Positions 50,195-63,362 of a stretch of DNA of 64,000 nucleotides are shown in pieces. Within the stretch, counting starts at the first letter, position 1, and the number at the start of each line of letters is the position of its first letter. The stretch spans positions 25,779,557-25,843,556 of the forward strand of contig OZ023273.1 in assembly GCA_964007475.1 (NCBI GenBank), read 5' to 3'. The position numbers and the translations under genes were made by a program. The notes under the pieces are model-generated. The model worked only from the letters and a program-made list of their open reading frames with translations, was not told the DNA's origin and did no database searches. Source of the DNA: Hybos culiciformis (taxonomy: Eukaryota; Arthropoda; Insecta; Diptera; Hybotidae).

Positions 50195-50545
50195 TATACA
50201 CATGTTCCCAATGACGCAGTGAATAACGTAATCCACCACGTCTATACCACTCAGACAAGAATCGAATATAACATGTCCCATACTACTCAAAGAAAAATTA
50301 TTTTTTTCTTTTTAGTCTATGGTCTTTTTTAAAAAAATTTTTTTTTAAAAATAATAATTTTTTTTTTATAAAAATTAATTTGTTAGCTTTAAATATTTCA
50401 GTCTCCGAAATGCTCCGTGCTCTGAAGTCAAATTAGATTATCATATCGACATTCATGCCAAAATAAATTGGATGCTAGAAGAAAGTTTTATAATTGCGAG
50501 AGTGGAAGTATGTCATATGAAGCAGCAATTGACTATATATATAAA
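50195..50545. other. Unexplained GC-enriched island, possible exon or conserved UTR element
   Basis: Against a strongly AT-rich background, about 50,200-50,285 (cccaatgacgcagtgaataacg, ccaccacgtctataccactc) and about 50,400-50,440 stand out in base composition. The first part is open in one + frame and in two - frames. At 50,403 a cag acceptor-like site precedes VSEMLRALKSN and a TAG stop (+). I recognise no family, and a non-coding conserved element is as likely as an exon. Confidence 0.35.
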
Positions 50546-50657
50546 AAGTACCTGTAACCTGTGCGATTTTGAGAATATTGCTCGTATAATAGTATAGGCT
50601 ATATTAGGTGTGTCATTGCTCATGTAACAGTACAGGAGCAGAGGAAACAAATTTTCC

Positions 50658-50718
50658 TAGAAATCAAATCTAGCTAAATAAGCAAAACAGAAATCAAATC
50701 TAGCTAAAGCAGCAAAAC
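50658..50718. repeat. Tandem duplication of about 30 bp
   Basis: agaaatcaaatctagctaaa is followed by taagcaaaac in the first copy and gcagcaaaac in the second, back to back. Confidence 0.8.
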
Positions 50719-52804
50719 ATTCTTAAAATTCTTAATTACATATATAATTTTTTTTAATTTAAAATTTCTATTTAAATCGAAAAGGCATTTAATGTAAAAT
50801 TTCACTGAAATGAATAAATTGTAAGGAGTGTAGAGATGGAAATTGCAATTTGTAAGAGAAAATAAATATACTTCATATTATTTTTTTTTCTTTTAATCTA
50901 ATAAAATATGTAAAATGGTTAGTTGAATACGTAACAAATCGCTGATGATTGTAAATGTTAGTATTTTAAAGAGATGGTAATCCACCCATCTGATCCATCT
51001 TTTTCAGAACTTTCAATGAACTTTAGTGTATGTTTAAGATTGATAATTTTAAAGTTAAATATAGTAATAATTTTTGGTTTGAAAATTATGGCTATAGTGT
51101 TACTACATTTATAATAATAACACTATGTAACTCAATAGTAACATTTAGAAAAAGTTTTCATGAATTTATTATATTGATATAGTCATTTTCTGTCTGAATA
51201 AGGTGAAATAGAATATTTTCTTAATGGACAGCTTGTTGGAGTTAATTTGTTGAATTTTTTAAATTGTGATTTAAAAATATGCTTTTTTAAACATATAGTT
51301 TCTATTACGAGATTATTTCCTTCATATTTAGTATTTACTTAGTTCATTTTAGTATTTATTATATTATATTTAGTATTTACTTATTTTGAATATTATTGCA
51401 CAAACTATAAGTAAGACTTAATATACAGACTAGTATAGAAGGTCACACCGCCGTTCGAATTATTAATTAAATATATTTAACAATTTAGCTTTGGTGATTA
51501 AAAATACCCAAATTCTTTGATATTTTACATACAGTAGGAAAACAAATCCAATTATTTAGTTTAGAAGTTTTTAATTTGTTCGTTAGTAAGCCCTAATTAG
51601 GATTTGTTAACGAAAAGTGAAAATCAATAAAAAATTGAATTGTATTTGAACATCAGTTCCAGTTGATATACATCAATAATTGATCAGTGTACTGAATCTA
51701 TAATATAAGTGAAATTCGATGAGGAATGATAAATTGACAGCGAACAGGACAAAAATTGTTTTTATATATTCGCTGCTAATTATGTAGTAATTTAGTAAGC
51801 TCTTCAAAATATTCATAGAGAAACACAATACACACTGTATTAAAAAATAATTAAAATATTGATTTTTTTTTGGTGTGATAAGACTGACATAATGCTCATT
51901 TATATAAAGTTTACCAAAAGGATTAAAATATAAATGAGGTTTTAATTTGAAATTAAATTATTGAAGTAATATAATTTTGAAATTAATTTTTTGAAAAAGG
52001 TTATAAATTTTCGTTAAAAAATAATTTTTATTTTAACTGAAAAATAATGTATACCAGATATGTTCCTTTGTAGAATTCCATAGATAGTTATAAGGTTTAG
52101 TTGTATATATATATATTCATATATATGTATGTTATTCTATCATCTCTATTATATATATAACAAATTTTTACGTTATTAATTTAAATGTTTTTTAATTTGT
52201 AATTCATTAGAAAAACTTATTAAAATGCTTTTTAAAATTATCATACTAAACAGGTTTTTTTTTTTGCAACCATTTAGATTTATATCCTTTTTATATATAT
52301 ATTTATATATATTTTAGTCAAAGAAATAAATATACATTTAATATTTTTATCTATAAAAAGGTCGTTTAAATATTCTAGTATTAGTATTATAATTTTGTTA
52401 CCATTTAAAAATATAATTTTTTTTGCTCACATCACAACGCATTATTATTTTAAGATACATATTATATTATCATTTATAATACACACAAAAAAAAAACTCA
52501 GTATTTCGAACTAAAAATGTAGATTAAAACAACAAATATTTTGTTCGTATAGCGCCAACAGAAATATTTGTTCTAATGATAAATTATTTATGTTAAAATC
52601 GCTTTCAAAATATTGCGTTAATGTAATAAAATATTTCGTTATGATAGAAAAAAACTTTTGTCAGATTAACGATTATTATAGTGTTAAATTTACGAATAAT
52701 TTGTATCTTTACAAAAACAAAGTTTGTTATACCCCAAAACCAAAAACCTTTCAAATTCATCAGCAAAAACACCGCAAATGCAAAAAAAAAAATTTACTAG
52801 ACTA

Positions 52805-53112
52805 AATTTTTTTTTTATTTATTTAATTTTTTATTTATTTATTTTTATTTATTTATTTTTTTTTATTAATTTTTTTTTTCATTTTTTTTATTTTTTTAAT
52901 TTTTTTAATTTTTTCAATTTTTTTTATTTTTTTTATTTTTTTTTAATTTTCTTTATTTTTTTTTAATTTTTTTTTTTTTTTTTTTTTTTTTTCATTTTTT
53001 TTAAATTATTTTTTATTATTATTTTTTTTTTCAATTTTAATTTATTTTTTATTTTTTTTTTATTTTTTTTTATTTTATTTATTTTTTAAATTTTTTTTAT
53101 TTAATAATTTTT
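52805..53112 (-). repeat. About 300-bp T-rich tract (A-rich on the minus strand)
   Basis: Almost pure T with scattered A and rare C on the + strand, ending where the tRNA-like segment begins. Read on the minus strand it is an A-rich tail directly downstream of the tRNA-related head, as in a SINE whose tail has expanded. Confidence 0.8.
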
Positions 53113-53190
53113 TCATGCCCGCTTGTAGCTTCGAACCACTGTCCTAAACATTGCAATCCACGAACTCTGCCACTGAGCTATGAACTACAT
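53113..53190 (-). repeat. tRNA-Ala-like head of a SINE
   Basis: On the minus strand, TAGCTCAGTGGCAGAGT matches the pol III A box and D-arm of tRNAs, and GGTTCGAAGCT the B box and T-loop. Regular tRNA spacing puts ATTGCAA in the anticodon loop, giving TGC (Ala). The anticodon stem and acceptor stem do not pair well, so this is not a working tRNA. Followed by an A-rich tail, it fits a tRNA-derived SINE. It is inserted inside the TA-flanked transposon. Confidence 0.68.
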
Positions 53191-56100
53191 TTACGGCAAT
53201 GTGTAAAATGGAAAATATAAGTTCGCACAGAATATATTTTGTACGTTAAAAAAATATTTTGTTTTACCAAAAAACATTCTGTTAATATGATACAAGTATT
53301 TGTTACTTTAAGAGATTTCAAATTAAATCTTTTTGTTATAATTAAAAATTTTGTTAAAAAAAACCAAATGCTAGTTTTGTTACAACAATGAAATTTTTTA
53401 TCTAATCCACATAATATTGAAATTTTTTTTGTTAAAAGTCAAAACTTATTTATTGAATTAACGATCATATTTGTTAATTTTAGAAATTTTAATTTTTGTT
53501 AATACAAAGAAGCTTTCTTTAACGTTAACAATTTCTATCCACTTAAAATAACAAATATTGTGTTCCTCTTACAAATTTTTTATTAAAATTAAAGATTGAA
53601 TTTTGTTAAATGGCAACAGAAATATTTTTGTTAGAAATACTGAGTTTTTTTTTTGTGTGTAGAGATGGTTTCCTATGTTTAGTTTCCTAGGTGAAGAAGA
53701 AGATTAAAATTATACAAATATGATTGTAATTTTTAAGCTAACATTCAATTATTTATATTACTCACTTATTATAAATATATCCAAAGTAATTACTAAAATC
53801 ATTATATAAATGTTGTACGAAAACGCTGACATTCTACAAAAAAAAAATCTTAAATTTTTATTTAGTGAAATAAGAAGGACAAATACTGAGAATCACATAA
53901 TACATAAATACATATTTATTATATCACATAATGCTTGAATAGCTCTGTCTGTCTCTATTTACATATTGTTACATACATATATTGATACATGTGCAAATTA
54001 TAAGTAGAATATTGAACGTGTCTAGGGATAGAACCGTAAGCTACGTGTTTTTAATGATAATGAAGATATGACCTTAAGATTATTCTTTTCGAAATATTGA
54101 CAAATATGATTAATTTGAAAATGATTACAAATAAAAAACTATTGGAGCATTCCAATGTATCAACATTAATGTCAATTACATTAATATTTCTCAGTCAATA
54201 TTAGATTCTAGATTTATGTTTTTAAATTAATATAAGCGCATGTAGACTATACAACTGGAGTTTAAATATAGCTAAAATAATTATTAAAACATACATATGT
54301 ATTATATATATTTAATATGCACTCGTTATGTAAAATTAAATTGTTTTCTGGATTCTTTTTATTAGCTAATATAAATATTACTAAATAATTTTTTTTTTTA
54401 TTAATGTTATTTCGAGGTCACCCAATTATATTAGTTTTTTTTTATTATTATTATTATTTTGTATTTTCTTTTCATATTTCATGAAAGAGCTTCCAAAGTA
54501 ATTTGCTCATAATAAAGGACTTACGTATATTGTATTATATTTATAGTATATATGTATATAAAAATAATATATATACACATTAAAAGTATTAATAGAAAAT
54601 AATCCTTAAATAATTTAGTAATTCTTCAAAGCTACATCCATTAATCATAATTTTTGGACAAAATTAAATCAAAGAAATCTTAATAATTTATCTCTATTAG
54701 AATTGTCGTTAGTACGATCATTTTCATTTATTTTGATTTTTATTTTATTCTAACAACAAATTCAATGAAAAAGGAAGTTAGTAGATAAATTTGTAAATAA
54801 GATTTTAATGCCAAGCTAATGATCATCATAATAAAATAAAGTATTTACTGTGGTGACACGTTTTTATAATGCTATACGCAAAAAAAAAAAAAAGTTTAGA
54901 AAAATATAGGAAACTGCCACTTGATGATAATACGAAATAAAAGAAGTAAACATAATCAGGGTTTTGTTAACTGAATAAAAATTAGTGAACCCTGAGGGAA
55001 TAATTGCGAATTAGTTATTCCAAAAGACCTAATTTTAAATATTCTATAGGTATATATTATTTCATTAAAGTATATATTATATTTATTTATAACAATATTA
55101 TATACTATTATTTATATCTTATTTTTATGATTAAGAATATTTAAAAATAAAAAAAAATATTCTAATTTTATACTTCAATTAATTTTATGAACTTCAATGT
55201 CACCATTTAATCTTTCAGAGGTATTACTTGAATGAAATTCTTTTCCCACCACGTTCGCCACTATAGAGTTCAGTAAAAGTGTAGATAGTGTTTTGCAATG
55301 TTTGTTCTTCTTTCTTTTATGGAAAATTATTTAACTCGGAATTTATATTATATTCTTTGAGCGTCTGTATCTTTATTCAATTTTCACTATTGATATTAAC
55401 TCAGAACAATATTGAATCAAAACATTAATGTTTGCTCAGTTTCTATATCCAAATTTAATTCTGGACCTATGAATTTTTATGTTACATTGAAAATTTCAAA
55501 CATAAAAAATTTATTGTCTGTGTTATAAAAAAAAAAAATGAAATAATGTTTTCAAATAAATAAAAATATTGATGCATCATATAAAATTTATAATCTGTGA
55601 AAATTTAATGATTTCATTGAAAAGAAAAGATTTATAATCAAAAATTTGCACAAAGAAATGATTGCTTCAATTTTATAAATCAATTTTATATAATATTGAT
55701 GTTGAGATATCAATTTATATTGCAAATATTCGAATAGAATTCAGTGAAAAGTGTAAATTTTGATTTAATGAATAATGTTTTTTGTTTTTTTTTTTTGATG
55801 TATTGAAAAAAATTTTATGATGAATGAACAAGGAAAATGAGTCTGGAAATTATTTTTTTGTGTAGTCATAATCAAAATTTGAAGTTTCGGTCTTTTTTTT
55901 TGGAGGAGCCTTTTCCTTATAATTGTTTATAAAATGTTTTCAATTTTTTTATTACGAATTTGTAAATTCAAAAATATCTTTAACGGAAGAAGAAAAACTA
56001 AGTTTAAGTTCCCGAAATTGAGTTTGTGTATTATAGAATAATCAATGATATATCTTGTTCTATATCTGTCCCGTGTGTATATTCGACTTCTAAATTATTA

Positions 56101-58459
56101 ATATATTAATCTATATATTGCTTATTACAGGGCTTGTATTTAGAATTGGAATATTTACCATATATTAACAACAGACAAAACAACATTTTTTTTTTATTTC
56201 TACTTAGAAATTACTTATAATACTGTTCAGGAAAACCCTTTTTAAAGATTTTTTTTTATTTATACAACATAATGTATATATTATTGTAATGAAAGTATGT
56301 TATGGAACATGATAATGATTGGTTTGGTGATATGAAATGTTGTGGAAGAGACAAATGGGAATTGAATGTAATAACCTTAAATCAATTTAAGCTTTTTTTT
56401 TTTGTGTGAAAAAATAATAAAACAGAAAATAAGTGGTTAAATAAATTGGGTTAGCTGTATGTAGTTGACTTCAACAATAAAATATTCAATAAGATTTATT
56501 TTATACAATCTCTTTTAAAATTTTTAACGAATCCCCAATTATGATTAAATCAGTAAGCTTTATTTAATTTTCAAATAAGTATCTTTTTATTTTTGATTAT
56601 AAATATTCTTGAACAATTTTGGTAAAGTTTGTATTTTTGCAAAATGTTAGGCTATCTTTGACATTGCGGTTCAATGGAAAATGATTGTTTGAAATGTTTG
56701 AAGATGAGTCCAAAATTAGGTATTGTACAATGTAGATAAATATTTACTAACAACTATATTTGTGCATGTTTGTAAAACTATATATAATAGCCGTCATTCT
56801 GCTGTGCTATATACGATTATCTTTTAGTCATAGACTGAGGTGCAAAAGTGTTCCTATTTTTTAATGGGAACTGGAAGAAAAGCCGAATAATAAATCTGCC
56901 AAAAACTTTGAGTGCCGAAATAAATTTGTCAAAAATTATACCGATCACTTTTTGTTATGAAAAAACAATTGTTTTTCATTGTAAATTTAGGTATCGATTA
57001 AATATTAAAGTATGAGTGTGTCGTACAAATTTGCATTCTATGCATCTTTGGCCTTTGTTAACTATTCATAAGAATTTGCTTTAAAAATAATGGAAAAGTT
57101 TAGCCTCGTTAAAATAGTAGCCAACAATTTTTTTCTAGATTATTTTCATGATTGCTTTCATCACGACTGATACTTTTTTAGTCTAAGAAAATATTTAGAA
57201 ATATCAATTAAATATGTTATATGCGCCCTGCATATTGATTTTGATGTCTTTCTTATTTTTATATAAATCAAATTTGTTTAAGTATTAAATTTTTATTTCA
57301 AAAAATTTTCTTCTTTATATATTTTTTTATAACATTAAAGGATAACAAAAAACTTAATAAATTTATCTTATTTATCTATTTTCTTTCTTTAACTTTTTTT
57401 TTCATATTAAGCCTTATTTTTATCTGATTGAAATTGACAATCTGTTTTGTTTTCTATTCATGTATCAGGAAGATTTATTATCTGCCATTCTTTATTTCGA
57501 CATTTTTCTCCACCTCTGATTTCAAATAAAAACAGAAACAAATATTTGTACATGAATAATATGTACAGTTCAAATACATAATCTGTGGGATTGTATTATT
57601 TACTCTCTGTCATATATATTTTGTATTTGTTGATTTTTACAATTTCTTTAAGTTAAAATCATCTGCTTCAAAATTAGAGTTAAAGTAGAAAACAAAAGTT
57701 TATTTCTGGGGCCTATTTATTTTTGATTTTTAGATTGTTTTTTTTTTCTATAAAAAAAAAGTTAATTTTGTGACTTTTGGAATAAGTAATAATGATTTCC
57801 AAAATTTTATATCAAATTAGGTTCTATTGAATTTTCGTGTACAGATTATGACAAACACGCTGTGATGTGGGAATAACTAATCATACATTAAGAATAATAT
57901 GAAATAAAGAAACTGACTGAAGAATGCAAAGCGAAGTAAAAAGAACTTTGTGGGTGCAGTCGTAATCAAAATTTTCATAAACATTGAAAGGGTTGTAAAC
58001 AATTCGGATTTTTCATTCATTTTTTGCTTTATATAATTCAACAAGTTTCATTTCGAATAAAAAAAATGTATAAGTTTTTTTTTCATTATTTTTGATCACT
58101 ACCGTATTATGGAAATTTTACTCCCTTCAATTTACCCTTTTTGATGCAAAATATTATTACACATACTTGATGTTTTACTTGATTCATTACATATTACAAC
58201 AATTCAATTTTAATTGAACATAACGAGTTACAGATGTACAAAATTCTTAATTCTTTCTTTGATTATTTAGCTTCCGTGTATTAGGGGGAATTTTTACAAG
58301 AAAAATTTACTAGAACAGTATATTAGAAGTAAAAGTAATTTAAAAGTTGGTTTCACCACAAAATTCGGAAATTGTGGCATTGAAACACTTTCTAAGATAC
58401 CACTTATATAACATTTTACGGTGTGCAATTTCGTTCATTTACAGCTAAGATAAACTAAG

Positions 58460-58860
58460 AAGTTCTACGATTTATAATTTTTGTCAGTGCTACTTGTACA
58501 ATTCTACGATTTCTAATTTTGAGTTACTTTAGGGTGTTTTTATATATCATGGAACTGAATGGTTAGTGCTATTGTACAATTGCCAGTTGTACAAATGGTA
58601 TTTCTCTCTGAAGTAGTGGTACAAAATAGTTATATAATTTACCAGTTCTATAATTTACAAATCTAGCATTTCGGATTGATTGAACGGATTGATTGAACAT
58701 TTTAGACCAATTAAGTTGTACAATATTTTTCGAATTAACCATTTGTAAAATTTTGAACCAACTCTGCAATCGCTATTTTATCAAATTATTGTATAATTTT
58801 TGACCAATTCTACAGTCTCTTTTTTAGCAAATTATCACTTGTACACTTATTGACCCGTTT
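58460..58860. repeat. Region of dispersed short repeats (ttgtacaatt / ttctacgattt)
   Basis: Motifs such as acttgtacaattctacgatttctaatt recur in variant forms over 400 bp, along with a tandem ggattgattgaac pair near 58,675. It resembles a decayed subterminal-repeat transposon, but no ends were found. Confidence 0.35.
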
Positions 58861-59477
58861 AAAAATTTCTATAACTAAAATGAATTGAATAAAGTAATCA
58901 AAGAAACTTATTATTAAATTATATGTATACATTTATTTTATATTAGCCTTCATAAAACCATTTGCTGCAATCATATAATTATCAAAACATAATTTTTTGA
59001 GTAAAGAGAGTTGATTTGAATTTCCATATCTTGAATTGTTCAATATCAATATTACATTTGTGGTATTTTCTATATGCACTGAATTTTGAAACAATAATAA
59101 TTATTGGGAAATGAAAAAAATGCAGGCTTTAATGTTTTAAAATATGTATAGTAGAAATTTATAAACGATTTTTCTTTTCGTCTTATACTTGGTATATTAA
59201 AAATTTATGAATGAGAAATTTTTAATTAAAACTTCTTTTAAATTTTAAATGATGGTGTGGTGTTGCTTACATACAATTATTTTTTGTGGATGAACCTTAA
59301 AAATTAAATGTTCCTATAAATATGTACATGTTTTATTCGTACTGTGTGAATACTGAATGCAAATCTTTTAATATTTTTAGAATTTATTACTAACAACATT
59401 ATAATATTATTTGATAGCACAAGGAGTTAAAATTATTATATATCAATCAATCAATTATATCATAAAATTGTCTGAAA

Positions 59478-59612
59478 TACATTTTGTCTAAAAAGTATCC
59501 GGAATTTATCATTTGAAGCACGAGTAAAGTATATCATTTCACGAGCTCAAACAGAACGGTGCTATATAAACATAGACAAAATCCAAATGATAAGTTGGAC
59601 AGAATTTCTCAG
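59478..59612. mobile_element. Possible mariner-like relic
   Basis: tttgtctaaaaagtatccgg on one side resembles mariner inverted-repeat ends. An inverted ttatcatttg / caaatgataa pair lies at both sides of a short core (acgagctcaaacagaacgg). There is no coding sequence and the borders are unclear. Confidence 0.3.
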
Positions 59613-59895
59613 ATTTATAGGTTACTTTCAATACTTTTTTCGTTTAAATCCAAATAAGTTTAATTTAATAATTTTTCTATCGTCTTTGGCTGAAAAAATG
59701 TCTGCAATTTTTTAATTTTAAAATTTTTAATACAATTTTTAACTTTATACATATCTAATATAATAAAAGGTGAACTCACCCACCTCTTAAACGACCTTGA
59801 CAGTGTTGGCACTTTCCTCTATTTATTTTTTTAATAATAAATAAAATAACCGAATGACTATGCAACACTGAATGCAAGGCGTACTTTGATAAGAA

Positions 59896-60135
59896 CAAGA
59901 TCAATCCATACAGGTTGCGTAATACGTGATTTTTATGACAAATGTCAAGTGACGTAAGTGATATCCAGCTGTTCAATTTTTCTATATAAAATTTGCATTT
60001 TTCAAGGAAAAAATGAAAAAAACAACAACAATATATGGAACAATATATGGAAATTGGATATCAATGACGTCAGAGCCGCGGCCATTTTTTTTCCCTTTTT
60101 GTTCAATATTACGCAACCTGTATGGATTGATCTTG
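59896..60135. mobile_element. 240-bp MITE with probable 8-bp TSD
   Basis: The ends CAAGATCAATCCATACAGG and the inverted right end match through GTTGCGTAAT (28 bp). The flanks gataagaa and gataaaaa differ at one base, fitting an aged 8-bp duplication. It begins CAAG like the element at 10,487, and contains gacgtca-like motifs near both arms. A direct repeat caaggcgtacttt also lies outside both ends, at 59,876 and 60,169. Confidence 0.72.
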
Positions 60136-60299
60136 GATAAAAACTTTAAAATGTAAACAAAAAAAATCAAGGCGTACTTTATCAATAAAAAAATAAAAGC
60201 ATTCTTTTCGAAATGACAAAAATCAACGCATAGTTACTAGGCTAGGCCTGCACTATTTTTTCTGTGCAGGCTTTTTTCTAGTACAATATATACAATGTG

Positions 60300-60505
60300 T
60301 TTACATTCATTTTTTTCTCAAACCGCGCAGATTATCGAAAAGTGATTGCTATTATTAAATTAACTTAAAAAACAACACAAACACTTAATTCAAGTGAGAC
60401 AAATTGAAAAATTGGCACAAATTTCAGTCCGAGGTGGGAATCGAACCCACGACTGAACACGCCGTAGGATAATGGCAATACCACTACACCATGACGGCCG
60501 ATAAA
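60300..60505 (-). repeat. tRNA-derived SINE-like unit
   Basis: On the minus strand, 60,503-60,428 carries ATGGTGTAGTGGTA (A box) and GTGGGTTCGATTCCCAC (intact T-arm with B box) at tRNA-like spacing. The acceptor stem has three mismatches in seven and the anticodon stem does not pair, so it is not a functional tRNA. The following sequence, down to about 60,300, is not tRNA-related and could be the SINE body. It differs from the Ala-like head at 53,113. Confidence 0.58.
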
Positions 60506-61134
60506 GATATAAAATATAATTGACTATTTGAACAGTTAATTCAGTTGACATTAATTTTTGATAAAATTTAAATTAAATTTTAATTAAAATTTTCAAATAA
60601 AAATAACATCTTTGTTGGAAAAAATAATTTATTAACTTATACGTGGAATTAATGTACCTCAGGGAGCCCTTAAAACTTAATCATGATTATACCTTTATTA
60701 TATTCCCAAAATGTAACTAAATTTCAGAGAAAAAAAAAAATGAATTTTGTTGTGAAACTTTATTTTTACTTTTACTTTATTTTTTTAATAATTATGAAAT
60801 AAAATTTATTTTGTAAATTTTTACATGTAGGTGCTTTTAAATATCAAACATTAATGTATAACATGTTATGCTACATTTACGCTCCAAGTTTAAAAATTTT
60901 AAATTAATTAAAATAGAACTGTTTTCTGTTAAGTTGAGCAAAGTAAATTTAAAGTTTTAGTTTTATGTCTCATGTTAGAAGAAATTTTATAATAAAAGAA
61001 AACTTGAGAATTTGTGCGCTTAATTTCTTAAGAAAATTCTTAAAAAAATACATTCATAAGTAAGATATCTTAATTTCATATTTTCATAATTTGCCTATAA
61101 GTATATTTGCATATTTCATTCAGTTTTTTCTGTA

Positions 61135-61740
61135 GTACGTACCAGAGAAATGCATGAGTACACTTGTATTACAAATCACTCGTGAATACACTTGATTTAT
61201 TCAATATATGAATAGTTCAACTCAAAATAGAAACAAGTGTGAATATATGATTCATAATATTTTTTCAATACATTAGAATTGTATTGAGTTTTTTGTATCA
61301 AGTCAAATTTCTATTCGCAAGTATAGTGAATAGTGAAATATGTATTGCGTATATTGAATGCATTGGGTAATCTTCTAAGGAAATTTAATTTCCTAAAAAA
61401 AAATTAAATATTTCGTAAAAATTTCCTAAAAATTTCCTAAAAAAATTGTTAAAAATGTACCTATACTTAATTAGATAATGTTTTTTTCATTCATACGTAT
61501 TGTTTTTATATTAGGCACTTGCTGCATTCATAGCATTCATAACAAAAACAAATCAACATCAAGTGGTATTGAGTAGATATTGTTGTTTTGCAAGTCAATG
61601 TAATATAAGTGTTTCTTATGTGCAAGTAGAATATGAATAGCTCATTTTTTTTTTCTGTAATTGGTATTATTCTGTATTGAAATATTGCGAGTGATTTGTT
61701 TTTGTTTATGAATAGTATTACGCAGTTCTCTGGTACGTAC
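61135..61740. mobile_element. 606-bp MITE-like element (GTACGTACCAGAGAA ends)
   Basis: Exact 15-bp inverted ends at 61,135-61,149 and 61,726-61,740. The interior carries repeated acacttg, gaatagt and atactcaat-like motifs but no gene. A target duplication was not resolved because the ends themselves start with the palindrome gtac. Confidence 0.6.
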
Positions 61741-62718
61741 CTAATCAAAAATCATTATTTCATAATAATTGTGACATTTTATTCATATATACCTACCTAC
61801 AACATAATGCTCTCAACTCAAGAATTTATGTGAAATTTTAAAAACTCTGAAATTATATTTAAAATGATATGGAAAATTTATCAATAAAACCTTTTTTAAA
61901 AAAATATATATTTTTTATAATTTTTAGGAAATGATGACGATAAAAGAACACATTTTTCTTTACCAAAATAAAGTACTGTCATTTTTAAGATTTTCTTTTT
62001 TTTTAGTGCAGACTTATTCTAAAAGTCATCAATTTATTTTCTGCATCTTTATAATTATGCTACTTAGTTTAGGAACTTGAAAACGAAACGAAAATACTTT
62101 TTATATGGCTATCGAGTAGCGTCAGTCGATTAAACAGAAATAAAAGAAAAATTAAATGAAATAAAATATTTTAAAGCGAATATGCACAAAACAAGAGATA
62201 TCAAAGGATTACTTGCTCCGATTACAAAACAACTATTGTTAATTTTCAATATTAGCAGTAATTAAAAAAGTTTAAAATTTTAAATTTAAATTTAGGGTAG
62301 CGGCATTAGCCTGTAAGAAATATTATTACGACTATTGCATACAAAAATATTTATTATATGATACTTAAAGGTTTTTACATCTATTAATATTTATGCTCAT
62401 GTGAAATGAAATTTTTTTTCCTTAAAATTTTTTCTAAGTGAAATTAATACCAAGATTTTATTTATACATATAAAAATTTATTTATTTTTTTCAGTAAGAG
62501 CAAAAAAATAGGTTTTATTGTAATAAAAATTTGTCATTACGTATACGGCAAAAAAAAAAAAATAAAGTCACATATGTTTTTATGATGTTTTAATAAGAAT
62601 AATAAATAATTTTTTTTTTTTTTTACAAGAATAGGAAAAGAAAAAATATCAATATTGAATTATACGGGAGATACATACTGTAACTCAGAATCAAAAGTTT
62701 TAACTTTGTCCAGAAAAT

Positions 62719-63353
62719 GGGAGAGGCTTGAAATCCCAAAAAAGAAAAATCCCCAAACAGCATTTGCCCTAAACACAATATGTATCCCCAAACACAAAAT
62801 CGCCAAAGACAAAATAACTAAACCTTCAAAATAAAAATTTTTGCTACCAACTACTTTCTGTAATTTATTTGATGATTGAATGGTAGGTAAGGAAATGATT
62901 GTAATAAAGGCGAATCTAGAAAAAATTCAATCAGGTCAGTTTCTTCAACCCAAAAATCGAAAGTTCAAAGGTACAAAAAACTCAAAAAATTATACAAAAA
63001 ACAAAAAAAAACTTGTAAGCAGCAAATTGAGTACAGTCAGCTATTTTTCATATTCCATTTATCATTTTAAATCATATTCTATATTAAAAATTACAAAATT
63101 AATTAAAATTATAATTTTAATTCATTAACATAAATAAATATGTTTGTGTTATAAAAAATCAATTTAGTTAAAAAAATAATTTTATTACGTGAAATTACCA
63201 ATAGTAAAAAGAAGTTGAACCTGAGCATAATTTTACACCACACATAACATTTGGGGAATTTAGGAATTTTGTGTTTGAAGATTCTGTGTTTGAGTTTCTG
63301 ATTTGTGGATTTTGATTTCAGTATTTTGTTTTTGGGGATTTCAAGGCCAATCC
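62719..63353. mobile_element. Foldback DNA transposon (GG-end, 9-bp TSD), 635 bp
   Basis: Left end GGGAGAGGCTTGAAATCCC; inverted right end GGATTGGCCTTGAAATCCCC. CCAGAAAAT flanks both sides (62,710-62,718 and 63,354-63,362). The arms are arrays of short repeats such as ccccaaacacaaaat on the left and tttgtgtttg on the right. It has the same end signature and duplication length as the elements at 13,630 and 23,948. Confidence 0.75.
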
Positions 63354-63362
63354 CCAGAAAAT

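Larger units (their letters stand above)
52482..53659. mobile_element. DNA transposon with CACACA(A)n ends and TA duplication
   Basis: Both ends begin CACACAAAAAAAAAACTCAG and continue TATTTC when read inward. TA lies directly outside each end (52,480-52,481 and 53,660-53,661), as for Tc1/mariner-type insertions. The interior carries many copies of motifs like acaaatattttgtt and acagaaatatttgtt on both sides, and no transposase. It has been interrupted by a SINE-like unit and a long T-rich tract. Confidence 0.78.

Noticed and set aside
52724..52966. Phe-rich frame
   Set aside because: Product of translating a poly-T tract.
53113..53190. Functional tRNA gene (Ala)
   Set aside because: Anticodon and acceptor stems do not pair; it sits next to a long A-rich tail within a transposon.
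60428..60503. Functional tRNA gene
   Set aside because: The T-arm is intact but the acceptor stem has three mismatches and the anticodon stem fails.
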